From: Candidatus Limimorpha equi | Lineage (GTDB): Bacteria > Bacteroidota > Bacteroidia > Bacteroidales > F082 | Direction: 5' to 3' | Length of the DNA: 28,180 nucleotides | NCBI GenBank assembly: GCA_018065885.1 | Contig: JAGHSL010000402.1 | Coordinates: 1-28,180 of the forward strand | Part shown: piece by piece, positions 15,611 through 23,448 of the stretch | Layout of the letters: each line of letters begins with the position of its first letter | Position numbering within the stretch: the stretch's first letter is position 1 | Position numbers and translations under genes: made by a program | Notes under the pieces: model-generated | Told to the model about the DNA's origin: nothing | Seen by the model: the letters and a program-made list of their open reading frames with translations, nothing else | Databases searched by the model: none

Positions 15611-18600
15611 ATGAGTCTACAAAGAACAGCAGTAAATAATTCCGTGACGACGGCTTTGGTATTCATTGCCATCGCCATTTTCGGTGTCTTTTCATTGATG
15701 AACCTCTCCATCAACCAGTTGCCTGACATGGAGACCAACTTCATCATGGTACTGACATCCTATCAGGGAGCCAGCGCGCAGGATATTGAGACCAACATTT
15801 CCAAGACTTTGGAAAACACCCTCAATGCCGTGCCCGACCTGAAGCATATTTCATCCACATCAAAAGAAAACACTTCCGTCATTTCCCTTGAATTTGAAAG
15901 CGGTATCGACATTGAGACCGCAACCAACAACGTGCGCGACAAGCTGGACATGGTGCGAAACTACCTGCCCGACGGCTGTACCAACCCCGTGATTTTCAAA
16001 TTCAATGCGGAAGATATGCCTATCATGATTTTGAGTGTCACCGCTGAAGAGAGTCTTCCTGCCCTTGAAAAAATCATTGATGACCGTATCACAACCCCTT
16101 TGGCGCGTGTGAGCGGCGTAGGTACTGTGTCGGCAAACGGTGCTCCAAAGCGTGAAATTCAGGTCTACGTCGACCCGAACAAACTCGAGGCCTACAACCT
16201 TGCCTTGGAAAGCATTTCATCAACCTTGATGAATGAGAACAGAAACATTCCGGCAGGTTACTTGGACATTGGTTCCAACACTTATAACATCCGTATTCAG
16301 AAGGAATTCGGATCTGCCAAGGAAATGGAAGATGTCATCGTAGGCAGCTTCAACGGCGCTCCTATCTATCTGAGAGACATTGCCAGAGTCATTGACGGCC
16401 CGGAAGAACGCTCCCAGGAATCATACAGCAACGGCGTTCAAGGCGCTACCATCGTCATCCAGAAACAGACTGATGCCAATGCGGTGAACGTTATCAAAGG
16501 CATTAAGAAAAAGATGAAGGAAATCGAGCCAACGCTGCCTTCCGATTTGAAAGTAACGACTATTGTCGATGGCTCTACCGACATCATCAACACAATCAGC
16601 AGCTTGAGAGACACCATTTTCATCACCTTCTTTTTGGTTATGCTCGTGGTGTTCGTGTTCTTAGGCCGCTGGCGTGCAACCATCATCATCGTCTTAGCAA
16701 TCCCGATTTCGCTTTTGGCTTCTTTGATTTATCTTTATGCCACAGGCAACACACTGAACATCATTTCCATGTCGGCACTTTCACTGGCAATCGGTATGGT
16801 GGTCGATGATGCCATTGTGGTTTTGGAGAACATTACGACTCATATTGAAAAAGGTGAGAAACCAAAGGAAGCCGCTGTTCATGCCACTCAGGAAGTGCAG
16901 CTTTCGGTTATCGCCTCTACCCTCACCATGTTGGCTGTGTTCCTGCCGCTGACCATGATTAAAGGCACTACGGGTGTGATGTTCAAGCAGTTGGGTTGGA
17001 TTGTATCCATCATTATGATTGTGTCAACGACGGGTGCTTTGACATTGGTGCCGATGATGTGCGCCAATATGCTTGTCATGAACCCTCACCAAAGCAAACT
17101 GCACAAGGCCATTTTCATACCTATTAACAAAGGTCTGGATGCTATCAGTAATGGTTATGCACGCCTGATAAGATGGGCTGTCAATCATCGTAAGCTCGTG
17201 TTTTTCAGCATGATTGGATTGTTCCTCGTTTCAGTATTTGTCTTTGGCCCAACCATCAAGACCGAAATGATGCCAAAGGGCGATTCGGACCGTATCTCCA
17301 TCAACATTGAATTGCCCGTTGGAACAGGACAAGATGTTACAGGAGCCTTTGCCAAGGAGCTGGCAGATGAATTTATGACCATTCCGGAAATAAAAATCTG
17401 CAACTACAGCTTTGGCCAGGCCGACTCCGACAATGCTTTTGCCTCCATGCGTAGCAACGGCACGCACATCATTTCCTACAACCTGCGTATCGGATCGAAG
17501 ACCGAACGCCGCAAGGCCGGATTGCGTTCCTCAACGGAAGTTGCCGATGATTTGCGCACACGCCTTAATGCAAAGCCTCAAATCAAGAAAGTCAACGTCA
17601 ACGAAGGCGGCGGCGGTATGGGCAGCATGTCGTCCGTTGTGGTCGAAGTATACGGCTTCGATTTCGGCACCACCGACCGCATCGCAAACGAACTGGCACA
17701 AAAGCTCCGCGACCGTGGCGTCAAGCAGGTCATTGTCAGCCGCGATGCCTACACGCCCGAATATCAAGTCGACTTCGACCGTGAGAAACTGGCTCTTAAC
17801 GGTTTGAACAGCACGACGGCTGCTTCATACGTCAGCAACAGAATCAACGGCTCAGTCACTTCCTATTATCGTGAAGACGGTGAAGAATACGACATCCGCG
17901 TGCGTTACGCACCTGAATTCCGCGAAAGCATCGAAAATATCGAGGACATCAAGATATACAACGGTTACGGACAGGCCGTCCGTGTCGGCGATTTGGGCAA
18001 AGTTGTCGAGACCTTGACTCCTCCTCAAATCGAGCGTAAAGACCGTGAGCGTTTGGTGAAAGTTACAGCTGTCGTCGGTAAAGGACAGGTTTTGAGTGAT
18101 GTCGTTAAGATGGCTCAGGAATCCATTGCCGAGACCGAAATTCCGAATGAAATCGTCACCACAATTGCCGGTGACTACGAGACCCAGCAGGAAATGTTCG
18201 GTGATTTGTTGATACTTCTCGTGTTGATTATCATCTTGGTTTACATCGTGATGGCTGCTCAATTCGAAAACCTTATGAAGCCTTTCGTCATCATGTTCTC
18301 GGTTCCGTTCACCTTTACCGGCGTTCTCATCGGCTTGTGGGCCAACAGCATGGCTTTAGGTGTAATGGCATTCGTCGGCATCCTGATTCTGATGGGTATC
18401 GTTGTGAAAAACGGTATTGTGCTTATCGACTACACCACCCTGCTTGAAGAACGTGGCGTTGAAGTTAAGGAAGCCACCGTTATGGCAGCCCGTTCACGTC
18501 TGCGTCCTATCCTGATGACCACCTTGACAACCGTTTTGGGTATGTTGCCAATGGCCATCGGTCGCGGCGAAGGTGCCGAAATCTGGAACTCTTTGGGTGT

Positions 18601-18745
18601 CACTGTGGCTTGGGGTCTTACCGTTTCCACATTGATTACCTTGGTGTTCATTCCTTCCCTTTACTGCTCGTTGGAAACACGCGCCGTAAGGAACAAGAAA
18701 CGCAAAGCGGAAAAAGCTCTGACCTCTACTGAAAATTTAAGATAA
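15611..18745 (+). CDS. RND-family multidrug efflux pump (HAE1/AcrB-like)
   Basis: A 1044-residue inner membrane proton-driven transporter, full length for the family. The start MSLQRTAVNNSVTTALVFIAIAIFG gives the first membrane helix, followed by a large periplasmic loop, helices 2-6 from about residue 335, a second periplasmic loop and helices 8-12 from about 865. The proton relay is intact: D399-D400 in GMVVDDAIVV on helix 4 and K933 in GIVVKNGIVLIDY on helix 10. It works with the adaptor and the TolC-like protein encoded just upstream. The C-terminal tail is basic (RNKKRKAEK). Drugs or other substrates cannot be predicted from the sequence. Confidence 0.95.
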   Translation: MSLQRTAVNNSVTTALVFIAIAIFGVFSLMNLSINQLPDMETNFIMVLTSYQGASAQDIETNISKTLENTLNAVPDLKHISSTSKENTSVISLEFESGIDIETATNNVRDKLDMVRNYLPDGCTNPVIFKFNAEDMPIMILSVTAEESLPALEKIIDDRITTPLARVSGVGTVSANGAPKREIQVYVDPNKLEAYNLALESISSTLMNENRNIPAGYLDIGSNTYNIRIQKEFGSAKEMEDVIVGSFNGAPIYLRDIARVIDGPEERSQESYSNGVQGATIVIQKQTDANAVNVIKGIKKKMKEIEPTLPSDLKVTTIVDGSTDIINTISSLRDTIFITFFLVMLVVFVFLGRWRATIIIVLAIPISLLASLIYLYATGNTLNIISMSALSLAIGMVVDDAIVVLENITTHIEKGEKPKEAAVHATQEVQLSVIASTLTMLAVFLPLTMIKGTTGVMFKQLGWIVSIIMIVSTTGALTLVPMMCANMLVMNPHQSKLHKAIFIPINKGLDAISNGYARLIRWAVNHRKLVFFSMIGLFLVSVFVFGPTIKTEMMPKGDSDRISINIELPVGTGQDVTGAFAKELADEFMTIPEIKICNYSFGQADSDNAFASMRSNGTHIISYNLRIGSKTERRKAGLRSSTEVADDLRTRLNAKPQIKKVNVNEGGGGMGSMSSVVVEVYGFDFGTTDRIANELAQKLRDRGVKQVIVSRDAYTPEYQVDFDREKLALNGLNSTTAASYVSNRINGSVTSYYREDGEEYDIRVRYAPEFRESIENIEDIKIYNGYGQAVRVGDLGKVVETLTPPQIERKDRERLVKVTAVVGKGQVLSDVVKMAQESIAETEIPNEIVTTIAGDYETQQEMFGDLLILLVLIIILVYIVMAAQFENLMKPFVIMFSVPFTFTGVLIGLWANSMALGVMAFVGILILMGIVVKNGIVLIDYTTLLEERGVEVKEATVMAARSRLRPILMTTLTTVLGMLPMAIGRGEGAEIWNSLGVTVAWGLTVSTLITLVFIPSLYCSLETRAVRNKKRKAEKALTSTENLR

Positions 18746-18761
18746 GCAATTTGTTGACTCT

Positions 18762-18793
18762 GGATTTGGAGATGCAATCGTGTCTCCAAATCC
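18762..18793 (+). promoter_or_regulatory. Intercistronic hairpin after the pump gene
   Basis: A perfect 11-bp stem GGATTTGGAGA/TCTCCAAATCC with a 10-base loop, not followed by a T run. It may stabilise the pump mRNA end or reduce read-through into the small last gene. Confidence 0.55.
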
Positions 18794-18866
18794 AAAAGTC
18801 AAAAAAGTCAATTAGTCAAATTGTCCATAAGTCCACAAGTCAAAAAATCTAAAAGTCAAAACCACC
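18794..18866 (+). repeat. Degenerate AGTC repeats before the PG0541-like gene
   Basis: A run of irregular AGTCAAAA/AGTCCAHAAGTC words shares the 13-mer TAGTCAAATTGTC (18813-18825) with the leader of the pump gene. Looks like decayed short tandem repeats. Confidence 0.55.
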
Positions 18867-19160
18867 ATGAAAGCAATATTCATAGCATACAATCAAGCCT
18901 ATTACGATGAAATCGCGGCCATGCTCAACGAAAAAGGCGTAAAAGGTTTCACCGAATGGAACGAAATAAAAGGACACGGAAGCGAAACCGGTGAGCCTCA
19001 TTATGGCACACATGCCTGGCCTACCCTCAACAGCGCCATTCTCACTTTCGTAGATGACGATAAAGCCAATCCGATTCTCGACATGTTGAAAGAAAGAGAC
19101 CAAAAGACCCCCGAACTGGGTTTAAGAGCCTTCTCCTGGCCAATTGAACGAATGATTTGA
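18867..19160 (+). CDS. PG0541-like transporter-associated small protein (P-II-like)
   Basis: A 97-residue protein resembling the PG0541 family of transporter-associated proteins, which often lie next to RND pumps in Bacteroidota and are thought to have a P-II-like ferredoxin fold. Visible features are a beta start MKAIFIAYNQAYYDEI, an alpha helix ending in EKGVKGFTEWNEIKGHG, a central segment GEPHYGTHAWPTLNSAILTFVDDD and a final helix. There is no signal peptide, so it is cytoplasmic. It is last in the efflux operon, 121 bases after the pump, and is followed by a strong terminator. A role as a sensor or regulator of the pump is inference; no ligand is known to me. Confidence 0.75.
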   Translation: MKAIFIAYNQAYYDEIAAMLNEKGVKGFTEWNEIKGHGSETGEPHYGTHAWPTLNSAILTFVDDDKANPILDMLKERDQKTPELGLRAFSWPIERMI

Positions 19161-19222
19161 TTACGGTCAGATTTATTATTGATGATTATTCATAATGGTC
19201 TGATTCTGATAAGCTACCGAAA

Positions 19223-19256
19223 ATGGCTGTCGAAAACTCGACAGTCATTTTTTATT
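19223..19256 (+). terminator. Intrinsic terminator of the efflux operon
   Basis: An 11-bp stem with one G-T pair (ATGGCTGTCGA / TCGACAGTCAT), loop AAAC, followed by TTTTTATTT. It lies 62 bases after the last operon gene. Confidence 0.85.
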
Positions 19257-19340
19257 TCATATTTTTTAGAAGACAACTTGTGTTTTGTGGATTTGGTTGA
19301 CATGATGTTGATGCGAAAGCGGTAGGATGAGGCAAAAGAA

Positions 19341-19372
19341 AAACCCTAACTGATTGATTATCAATTAGGGTT
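19341..19372 (-). terminator. Terminator downstream of tRNA-Arg
   Basis: On the minus strand AACCCTAA pairs with TTAGGGTT, with further pairing inside the loop, followed by TTTCTTTT. It lies about 12 bases after the tRNA 3' end. Confidence 0.75.
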
Positions 19373-19383
19373 GATTGCTTAGT

Positions 19384-19456
19384 GATCCGGTTGGGATTCG
19401 AACCCAAGACCCACAGCTTAGAAGGCTGTTGCTCTATCCAGCTGAGCTACCAGACC
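19384..19456 (-). tRNA. tRNA-Arg (anticodon TCT)
   Basis: 73 nt with all arms: acceptor GGTCTGG/CCGGATC (two wobble pairs), D arm GCTC/GAGC, anticodon stem ACAGC/GCTGT around CTTCTAA (anticodon TCT, reading AGA/AGG), and T arm TTGGG-TTCGAAT-CCCAA. CCA is not encoded. A -7 box and a terminator flank it. Confidence 0.95.
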
Positions 19457-19473
19457 ATCTCTGTTTGCGACTG

Positions 19474-19481
19474 CAAAAATA
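19474..19481 (-). promoter_or_regulatory. -7 box for tRNA-Arg
   Basis: Minus-strand TATTTTTG matches TAnnTTTG, 17 bases before the tRNA 5' end. Confidence 0.6.
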
Positions 19482-19532
19482 GACAATTTTTCGATTAGGC
19501 CGACGCTTTTCTTGAAAAATTATCAAAAAAAC

Positions 19533-19847
19533 TTATTGCTGTGGTTTTGGGGTGAAAGGCTTGTGTGGCCTTTTGGGCTTTTCGACCGGTTTTGCTGTTG
19601 CTTCCGTCTGCGGACGCGATTTCTTCACCTGAAGCACACTGCCTTGAAATTCCGTCTCATCTGTTTCGACAATGGCTTTGTAGGCCTCATTGTCGTTAGG
19701 CATTTCAACGAAACCATAACACTTTGAGCGGCCCGTTTCGTGATCCATAATTACCCTGCACATACTGACAGTTCCGAATTGTTCGTAAAGAGCCTTTAGA
19801 TCTTCTGTCGTGGTTTTGAAAGCCAATTTTGCTACAAATATCTTCAT
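19533..19847 (-). CDS. RRM-domain RNA-binding protein
   Basis: A 104-residue single RNA recognition motif protein. RNP2 is IFVAKL (3-8) and RNP1 is KCYGFVEM (42-49), with the aromatic Y44 and F46 that stack on RNA bases. Residues after 77 form a basic, proline-rich tail (KPVEKPKRPHKPFTPKPQQ) likely to be disordered. Proteins of this type are widespread in Bacteroidota, which often lack Hfq, and are thought to act as RNA chaperones or global RNA regulators. It is a single gene with its own promoter, between two tRNA genes on the same strand. A role with the nearby tRNAs is not implied. Confidence 0.9.
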   Translation of the reverse strand: MKIFVAKLAFKTTTEDLKALYEQFGTVSMCRVIMDHETGRSKCYGFVEMPNDNEAYKAIVETDETEFQGSVLQVKKSRPQTEATAKPVEKPKRPHKPFTPKPQQ

Positions 19848-19867
19848 GTTTATGAGTTTTAAACGTG

Positions 19868-19875
19868 CAAATATA
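19868..19875 (-). promoter_or_regulatory. -7 box for the RRM gene
   Basis: Minus-strand TATATTTG matches TAnnTTTG, 20 bases before the ATG. Confidence 0.65.
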
Positions 19876-19992
19876 CTTAAAAATAAACACGTTGCACTTT
19901 TTTTTGTGTTTTTTACAAAAAAATATTGATTGGGATTGCTGATTTATAATAAAAATGTGGAAAATTCGTGGAAAACCAGTTTGAGAAACAAA

Positions 19993-20020
19993 AAAACGGA
20001 CCGCATTTGCGACCCGTTTT
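19993..20020 (-). terminator. Terminator of tRNA-Tyr
   Basis: On the minus strand AAAACGGGTCGC pairs with GCGGTCCGTTTT around the loop AAAT (12 pairs, two wobble) and runs into further Ts. It starts 5 bases after the tRNA end. Confidence 0.85.
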
Positions 20021-20025
20021 CTTGT

Positions 20026-20106
20026 GGGGGAAGGTGGACTCGAACCACCGAACTCATCCGAGGACAGATTTACAGTCTGTTGCAATTGCCACTATGCGAC
20101 TCCCCC
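20026..20106 (-). tRNA. tRNA-Tyr (anticodon GTA)
   Basis: 81 nt, class II with a long variable arm. Acceptor GGGGGAG/TTCCCCC, anticodon loop CTGTAAA (GTA), T arm GGTGG-TTCGAGT-CCACC. The base after the acceptor is A and CCA is not fully encoded. A complete promoter and terminator flank it. Confidence 0.95.
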
Positions 20107-20145
20107 AAGATTTTAAAGAACGTCTTCCTTTCGGATTTGACGCTG

Positions 20146-20176
20146 CAAAAGTACGATTTTTTTCTTTGCATCGACA
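20146..20176 (-). promoter_or_regulatory. Promoter of tRNA-Tyr
   Basis: Minus-strand TACTTTTG (20146-20153) is a perfect TAnnTTTG box, with TTG 20 bases further upstream (20174-20176), matching the Bacteroidota -33/-7 arrangement. Confidence 0.65.
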
Positions 20177-20225
20177 AAAATTCACGAATAATTTTCGCAA
20201 TTTTGCAGCACTAAACTTTTTTGAT

Positions 20226-21386
20226 ATGAAATACGACTTTGATAAAATAGTGAATCGTGCTGATTCTAACTGCGTTAAGTATGATTTGAGGAAGAATGTC
20301 TTTGGCAATCCTAACGTGCTGCCGATGTGGGTAGCCGACATGGATTTTGAAACGCCCAATTTTGCCCGTGCTGCCGTGAAACAGCGTGCCGAGCATCCTG
20401 TTTATGGTTATCATTTCAAGGATGATGCCTATTTTCAGTCGGTTATCGGTTGGCTGAAACGTCGTCACCAATGGGAAGTGCAGCAGGAATGGATGTTTTT
20501 TACGCCAGGTGTGGTCTGCGGTTTCATGATGGCAGTCATGGCTTTGACGAAAGAAGGCGATGAGGTCTTGATTCAGTCGCCGGTTTATCCGCCTTTCCAT
20601 CATGCGGCAGGCAATCATGGAAGGAAACTGGTCTACAATCCGCTGATTAAAGGTGAAACTGGTTATGTGATGGATTACGAACTGCTCGAAAAACAGACTC
20701 AAACCGCAAAACTAATGATTTTGTGCAATCCTCATAATCCTGTTGGCCGTTGCTGGACGCGTGATGAACTGACGCGTTTGGGCGAAATCTGCATGAAAAA
20801 CGGTGTCACTGTAATTTCCGATGAGATCCATTGCGATTTGGTGCTACCAGGCTTCAAGCACACGCCTTTTGCCTCTATCAATGAGGAATTTGCGCAGCAC
20901 AGCATCACTTTCCATGCGGCAAGCAAGACTTTTAATCTGGCTGGTTTGGCAACATCGACTTGCATTGTCCCGAGCCCGGAACTTCGCGATTTGGTGAATG
21001 GCTACGTTCATTCCATGGAAGCCGATTTGGGCAATATTTTCGGAAAAGTCGCCACACAAGCCGTCATGACAAATGGCGATGAATGGTTAGGTCAACTTTT
21101 GGATTACATTCAGGGCAATGTCGATTATGTGTCTGATTTTCTGAATGACAATCTGCCAAAGGTGAAATTCTTCAAGCCTCAGGCAACTTACATGATGTGG
21201 CTCGATTTCAACGGCTACGGCCTTTCGGAAGAGGAAATGTGGCGCAAAATGACGCAGGAAGCACAACTCGGTTTCAACCGTGGCAGCGAGTTCGGCAAAG
21301 AGGGAACGAATTTCTTCCGCATCAATCTGGCTTGTCCGCGTGCAACGGTTGAGGAAGCTATGCAACGACTGAAGAAAGTGTTTTAA
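20226..21386 (+). CDS. PLP-dependent aminotransferase class I/II, MalY/PatB (C-S lyase) type
   Basis: A 386-residue cytoplasmic PLP enzyme. The start MKYDFDKIVNRADSNCVKYD and the following LPMWVADMDFETP are typical of the MalY/PatB group of cystathionine beta-lyase-like enzymes. Other motifs are CNPHNPVGR (167-175), SDEIHCDL (198-205) with the PLP aspartate, the Schiff-base lysine K234 in AASKTFNLAG, and the C-terminal arginine in FFRINLACPR. The likely reaction is beta-elimination of cystathionine or cysteine to give pyruvate, ammonia and a thiol; substrate preference is not visible. The frame stays open upstream to 19968, but that part runs through the tRNA-Tyr gene, so the ATG at 20226 is the start. 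It is convergent with the lipoprotein genes, with only 32 bases between them. Confidence 0.9.
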   Translation: MKYDFDKIVNRADSNCVKYDLRKNVFGNPNVLPMWVADMDFETPNFARAAVKQRAEHPVYGYHFKDDAYFQSVIGWLKRRHQWEVQQEWMFFTPGVVCGFMMAVMALTKEGDEVLIQSPVYPPFHHAAGNHGRKLVYNPLIKGETGYVMDYELLEKQTQTAKLMILCNPHNPVGRCWTRDELTRLGEICMKNGVTVISDEIHCDLVLPGFKHTPFASINEEFAQHSITFHAASKTFNLAGLATSTCIVPSPELRDLVNGYVHSMEADLGNIFGKVATQAVMTNGDEWLGQLLDYIQGNVDYVSDFLNDNLPKVKFFKPQATYMMWLDFNGYGLSEEEMWRKMTQEAQLGFNRGSEFGKEGTNFFRINLACPRATVEEAMQRLKKVF

Positions 21387-21418
21387 CTGGAGCTATCAAG
21401 AATTACTGATGGGGAGTT

Positions 21419-22321
21419 TTATTTGTCCTTGACCAGTCGCACCGAAAATCCAGAACGACAGGTTGCGGAACTTCCACCTGACGGATAGACGTTTAAATAC
21501 AGAAAATCAAAGGAAAGTACTCCAGCAGAATAAGCATCGGTACAAGTGGAGGACCAATAGTTGCCACTTACATTGAGATTCCTGACGGAAAGTTCATCTC
21601 GTGAACCAGCTGCGGGCAAAAACACGCATCCGTTATATTCAAAAGTCATTAGCCAATCCGAGAAGAAAATCATATTGTCACTGTACATTGATTCTTCTTC
21701 ATTGGGTTTGTTTACTTTATAAAGTGTTGAATCCCAATTATCTGGAAAAATCACCAAGCCATTCACTTTGTCAACTTCGGCTTTTACGAAACGCAAGCCT
21801 GAGTTGGTTTTGCGCTCCTTGAGCAAATACCCCCACTCTTCATGTTTCAACGTGCGCCAGACATTCTGTGTGTTTCCGCCATTGGAAATGGCGTTGTAGC
21901 CCCAATCGGCCTGTCCCGTTTTATCAAAAAGATTGCATTTGCCAAGTAATTCGTAGGCGTAATATTCGCGGGCATTTCCCGACGAAGACCAAGGCTGGTA
22001 ACAAACGGAACCGTGCGGGAAACCACTTGTAGCCCAGCCGAATAAGTCAATCCAACAGGTGTCGGAATCGGATATTTGCTTGTTGTCGAGTCCAACGACA
22101 TCAAACTGCGATTCGGCGAAACGCCAAGTGTCGGTCGAAGCCTGATATTGCAAATTGCCTTTTGAAAAGAACACTTTTTTGTCATTCCCGACCGAAAACA
22201 CGCCGTTTATCGTTCCTTCTGGATATGGTTCAGTTACGAGTTCTTTTGTGCAGCCCACAAGAAGGAGTGTGCTAATGAAACTCAAAACAATGAATTTGTG
22301 TGCTTTAATAGATGATTTCAT
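21419..22321 (-). CDS. FISUMP-like lipoprotein
   Basis: A lipoprotein of about 300 residues beginning MKSSIKAHKF, with lipobox LVGC making C24 the lipid site. The mature part has the repeating pattern of a large Bacteroidales paralogue family similar to the FISUMP domain: VFFSKGNLQYQASTDTWRF, WIDLFGWATSG, GQADWGYNAISNGG, WRTLKHEEWGYLL, VFLPAAGSRDE, YWSST and, at the end, FSVRLVKDK. It is exported, probably to the outer membrane; its function is unknown. The frame is open further upstream to 22471, but only the ATG at 22321 (or 22327, two codons earlier) gives a proper lipoprotein signal. That start overlaps the end of the upstream lipoprotein gene by 17 bases, so the two are coupled. Confidence 0.8.
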   Translation of the reverse strand: MKSSIKAHKFIVLSFISTLLLVGCTKELVTEPYPEGTINGVFSVGNDKKVFFSKGNLQYQASTDTWRFAESQFDVVGLDNKQISDSDTCWIDLFGWATSGFPHGSVCYQPWSSSGNAREYYAYELLGKCNLFDKTGQADWGYNAISNGGNTQNVWRTLKHEEWGYLLKERKTNSGLRFVKAEVDKVNGLVIFPDNWDSTLYKVNKPNEEESMYSDNMIFFSDWLMTFEYNGCVFLPAAGSRDELSVRNLNVSGNYWSSTCTDAYSAGVLSFDFLYLNVYPSGGSSATCRSGFSVRLVKDK

Positions 22322-23243
22322 ATTCATAATAGTATTGATTACCATACGTATCACAAACAAAAGTAGGATAATCGTCATAATAGGAATAGGCAAACCGACA
22401 TGCTTCGAAGTTAGAAATATTCCCTTGACTATCAATGTGTTCATAGCTTTCCGTAAGGCAATTGTTTGCACTTAACATCGTAAAGTCAAACGGATATGGG
22501 AAGCCGCAGAATGGATTGGCTTTATCATCGTAAGTGTAAATTATTGAATTCGAATCTTCTAAATAGCCATCTTTCGACTGTGTATCAACACGGACGACAT
22601 TTCCGTTTTCCCAAGTCAGTTTGTTCGTGGACCATATTCCATCTTCCGGGAAAGTTCCTATTTCGTTTGAATTAAATATTATTTCCGAAAGGACACCATC
22701 ATCATAATGATAGAAGGCCTGCCAATAAATCCAAGTGCCCATATAACATTCAACCTTTTCTAATCCATTTTCTCCATAACTGAAATTTGTGGCTGCATCA
22801 ATTGACGTTATCCATCCCTCATCATCATAATAGAAATGGGTTGAGTTTATTCGAACAAGATTGTTGTTCTCCCAAACCCAATTCTGATCCAACGTTTGTT
22901 CTCCAAAATCGTTGACTTTGTAGATTTTTAAAATCTTCTTTGTAGGATGATACTGGCCGTCGAGTCTTAAAACATTGATTTTCACTCTCACTTCGTCTTT
23001 CAAATTGGATATGCTGATCTCAGTCGTTCCCACACGCATGGCTTCGACAAGTCCTTCTGAAGTTACGGTTGCAACACTTATTTTCTCAGTATTATACGTA
23101 ATCCTTTTGTCACAATCGACTTTCAGTTGATACGTATCGCCAACATGCAGGTTGACAACACTTTCCGCTGTCTTAATCTCGTATTTATTGCACGAACAAA
23201 GAAATGCGGCCAACAGAATTGTAAGAAAATTTAGCTTTTTCAT
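22305..23243 (-). CDS. Lipoprotein with bacterial Ig-like (Big2) domain
   Basis: A 312-residue lipoprotein, signal MKKLNFLTILLAAFLCSC with C18 as the lipid site. Residues 25-95 read as a Big2-type Ig fold: VVNLHVGDTYQLKVDCDKRITYNTEKISVATVTSEGLVEAMRVG in part, the usual "value now, then generalise" pattern of this family. The rest is rich in aromatic, acidic strands (FYYDDEGWITSID, YHYDDGVLSEI, YTYDDKANPF), similar to YD/RHS-like surface repeats. A surface or adhesion role is possible but not shown. It is the first gene of a two-gene operon and overlaps the FISUMP-like gene. Confidence 0.75.
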   Translation of the reverse strand: MKKLNFLTILLAAFLCSCNKYEIKTAESVVNLHVGDTYQLKVDCDKRITYNTEKISVATVTSEGLVEAMRVGTTEISISNLKDEVRVKINVLRLDGQYHPTKKILKIYKVNDFGEQTLDQNWVWENNNLVRINSTHFYYDDEGWITSIDAATNFSYGENGLEKVECYMGTWIYWQAFYHYDDGVLSEIIFNSNEIGTFPEDGIWSTNKLTWENGNVVRVDTQSKDGYLEDSNSIIYTYDDKANPFCGFPYPFDFTMLSANNCLTESYEHIDSQGNISNFEACRFAYSYYDDYPTFVCDTYGNQYYYEYEIIY

Positions 23244-23283
23244 AGAATTGTGTTTATTTAGTGATAATTAAAAAACAAATTGT

Positions 23284-23308
23284 AACGAAAAAACCTGTTT
23301 TTTTCGTT
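23284..23308. repeat. A/T-rich inverted repeat upstream of the lipoprotein operon
   Basis: AACGAAAAAA pairs with TTTTTTCGTT around a 5-base loop, 41 bases upstream of the Big2 lipoprotein ATG. It could be a terminator on the plus strand or an operator. No plus-strand gene ends just before it. Confidence 0.4.
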
Positions 23309-23448
23309 TCGCTGAATGCAAATTATTGTAAATTATAATCATCTATATATCAGCTAATTTATGGAAATTCATGTTTAATTTGTGGGAATTTGTGTTTGTA
23401 AAAACGATATTGACATGTGCTAGAATTGTGTCAATTTATTATTTTTAT

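Noticed and set aside
19968..20225. N-terminal extension of the aminotransferase
   Set aside because: It would read through the tRNA-Tyr gene and its terminator; the ATG at 20226 matches the family start.
22322..22471. Longer start for the FISUMP-like lipoprotein
   Set aside because: It would lie deep within the upstream lipoprotein gene and bury the lipoprotein signal; the ATG at 22321 gives a normal lipobox.
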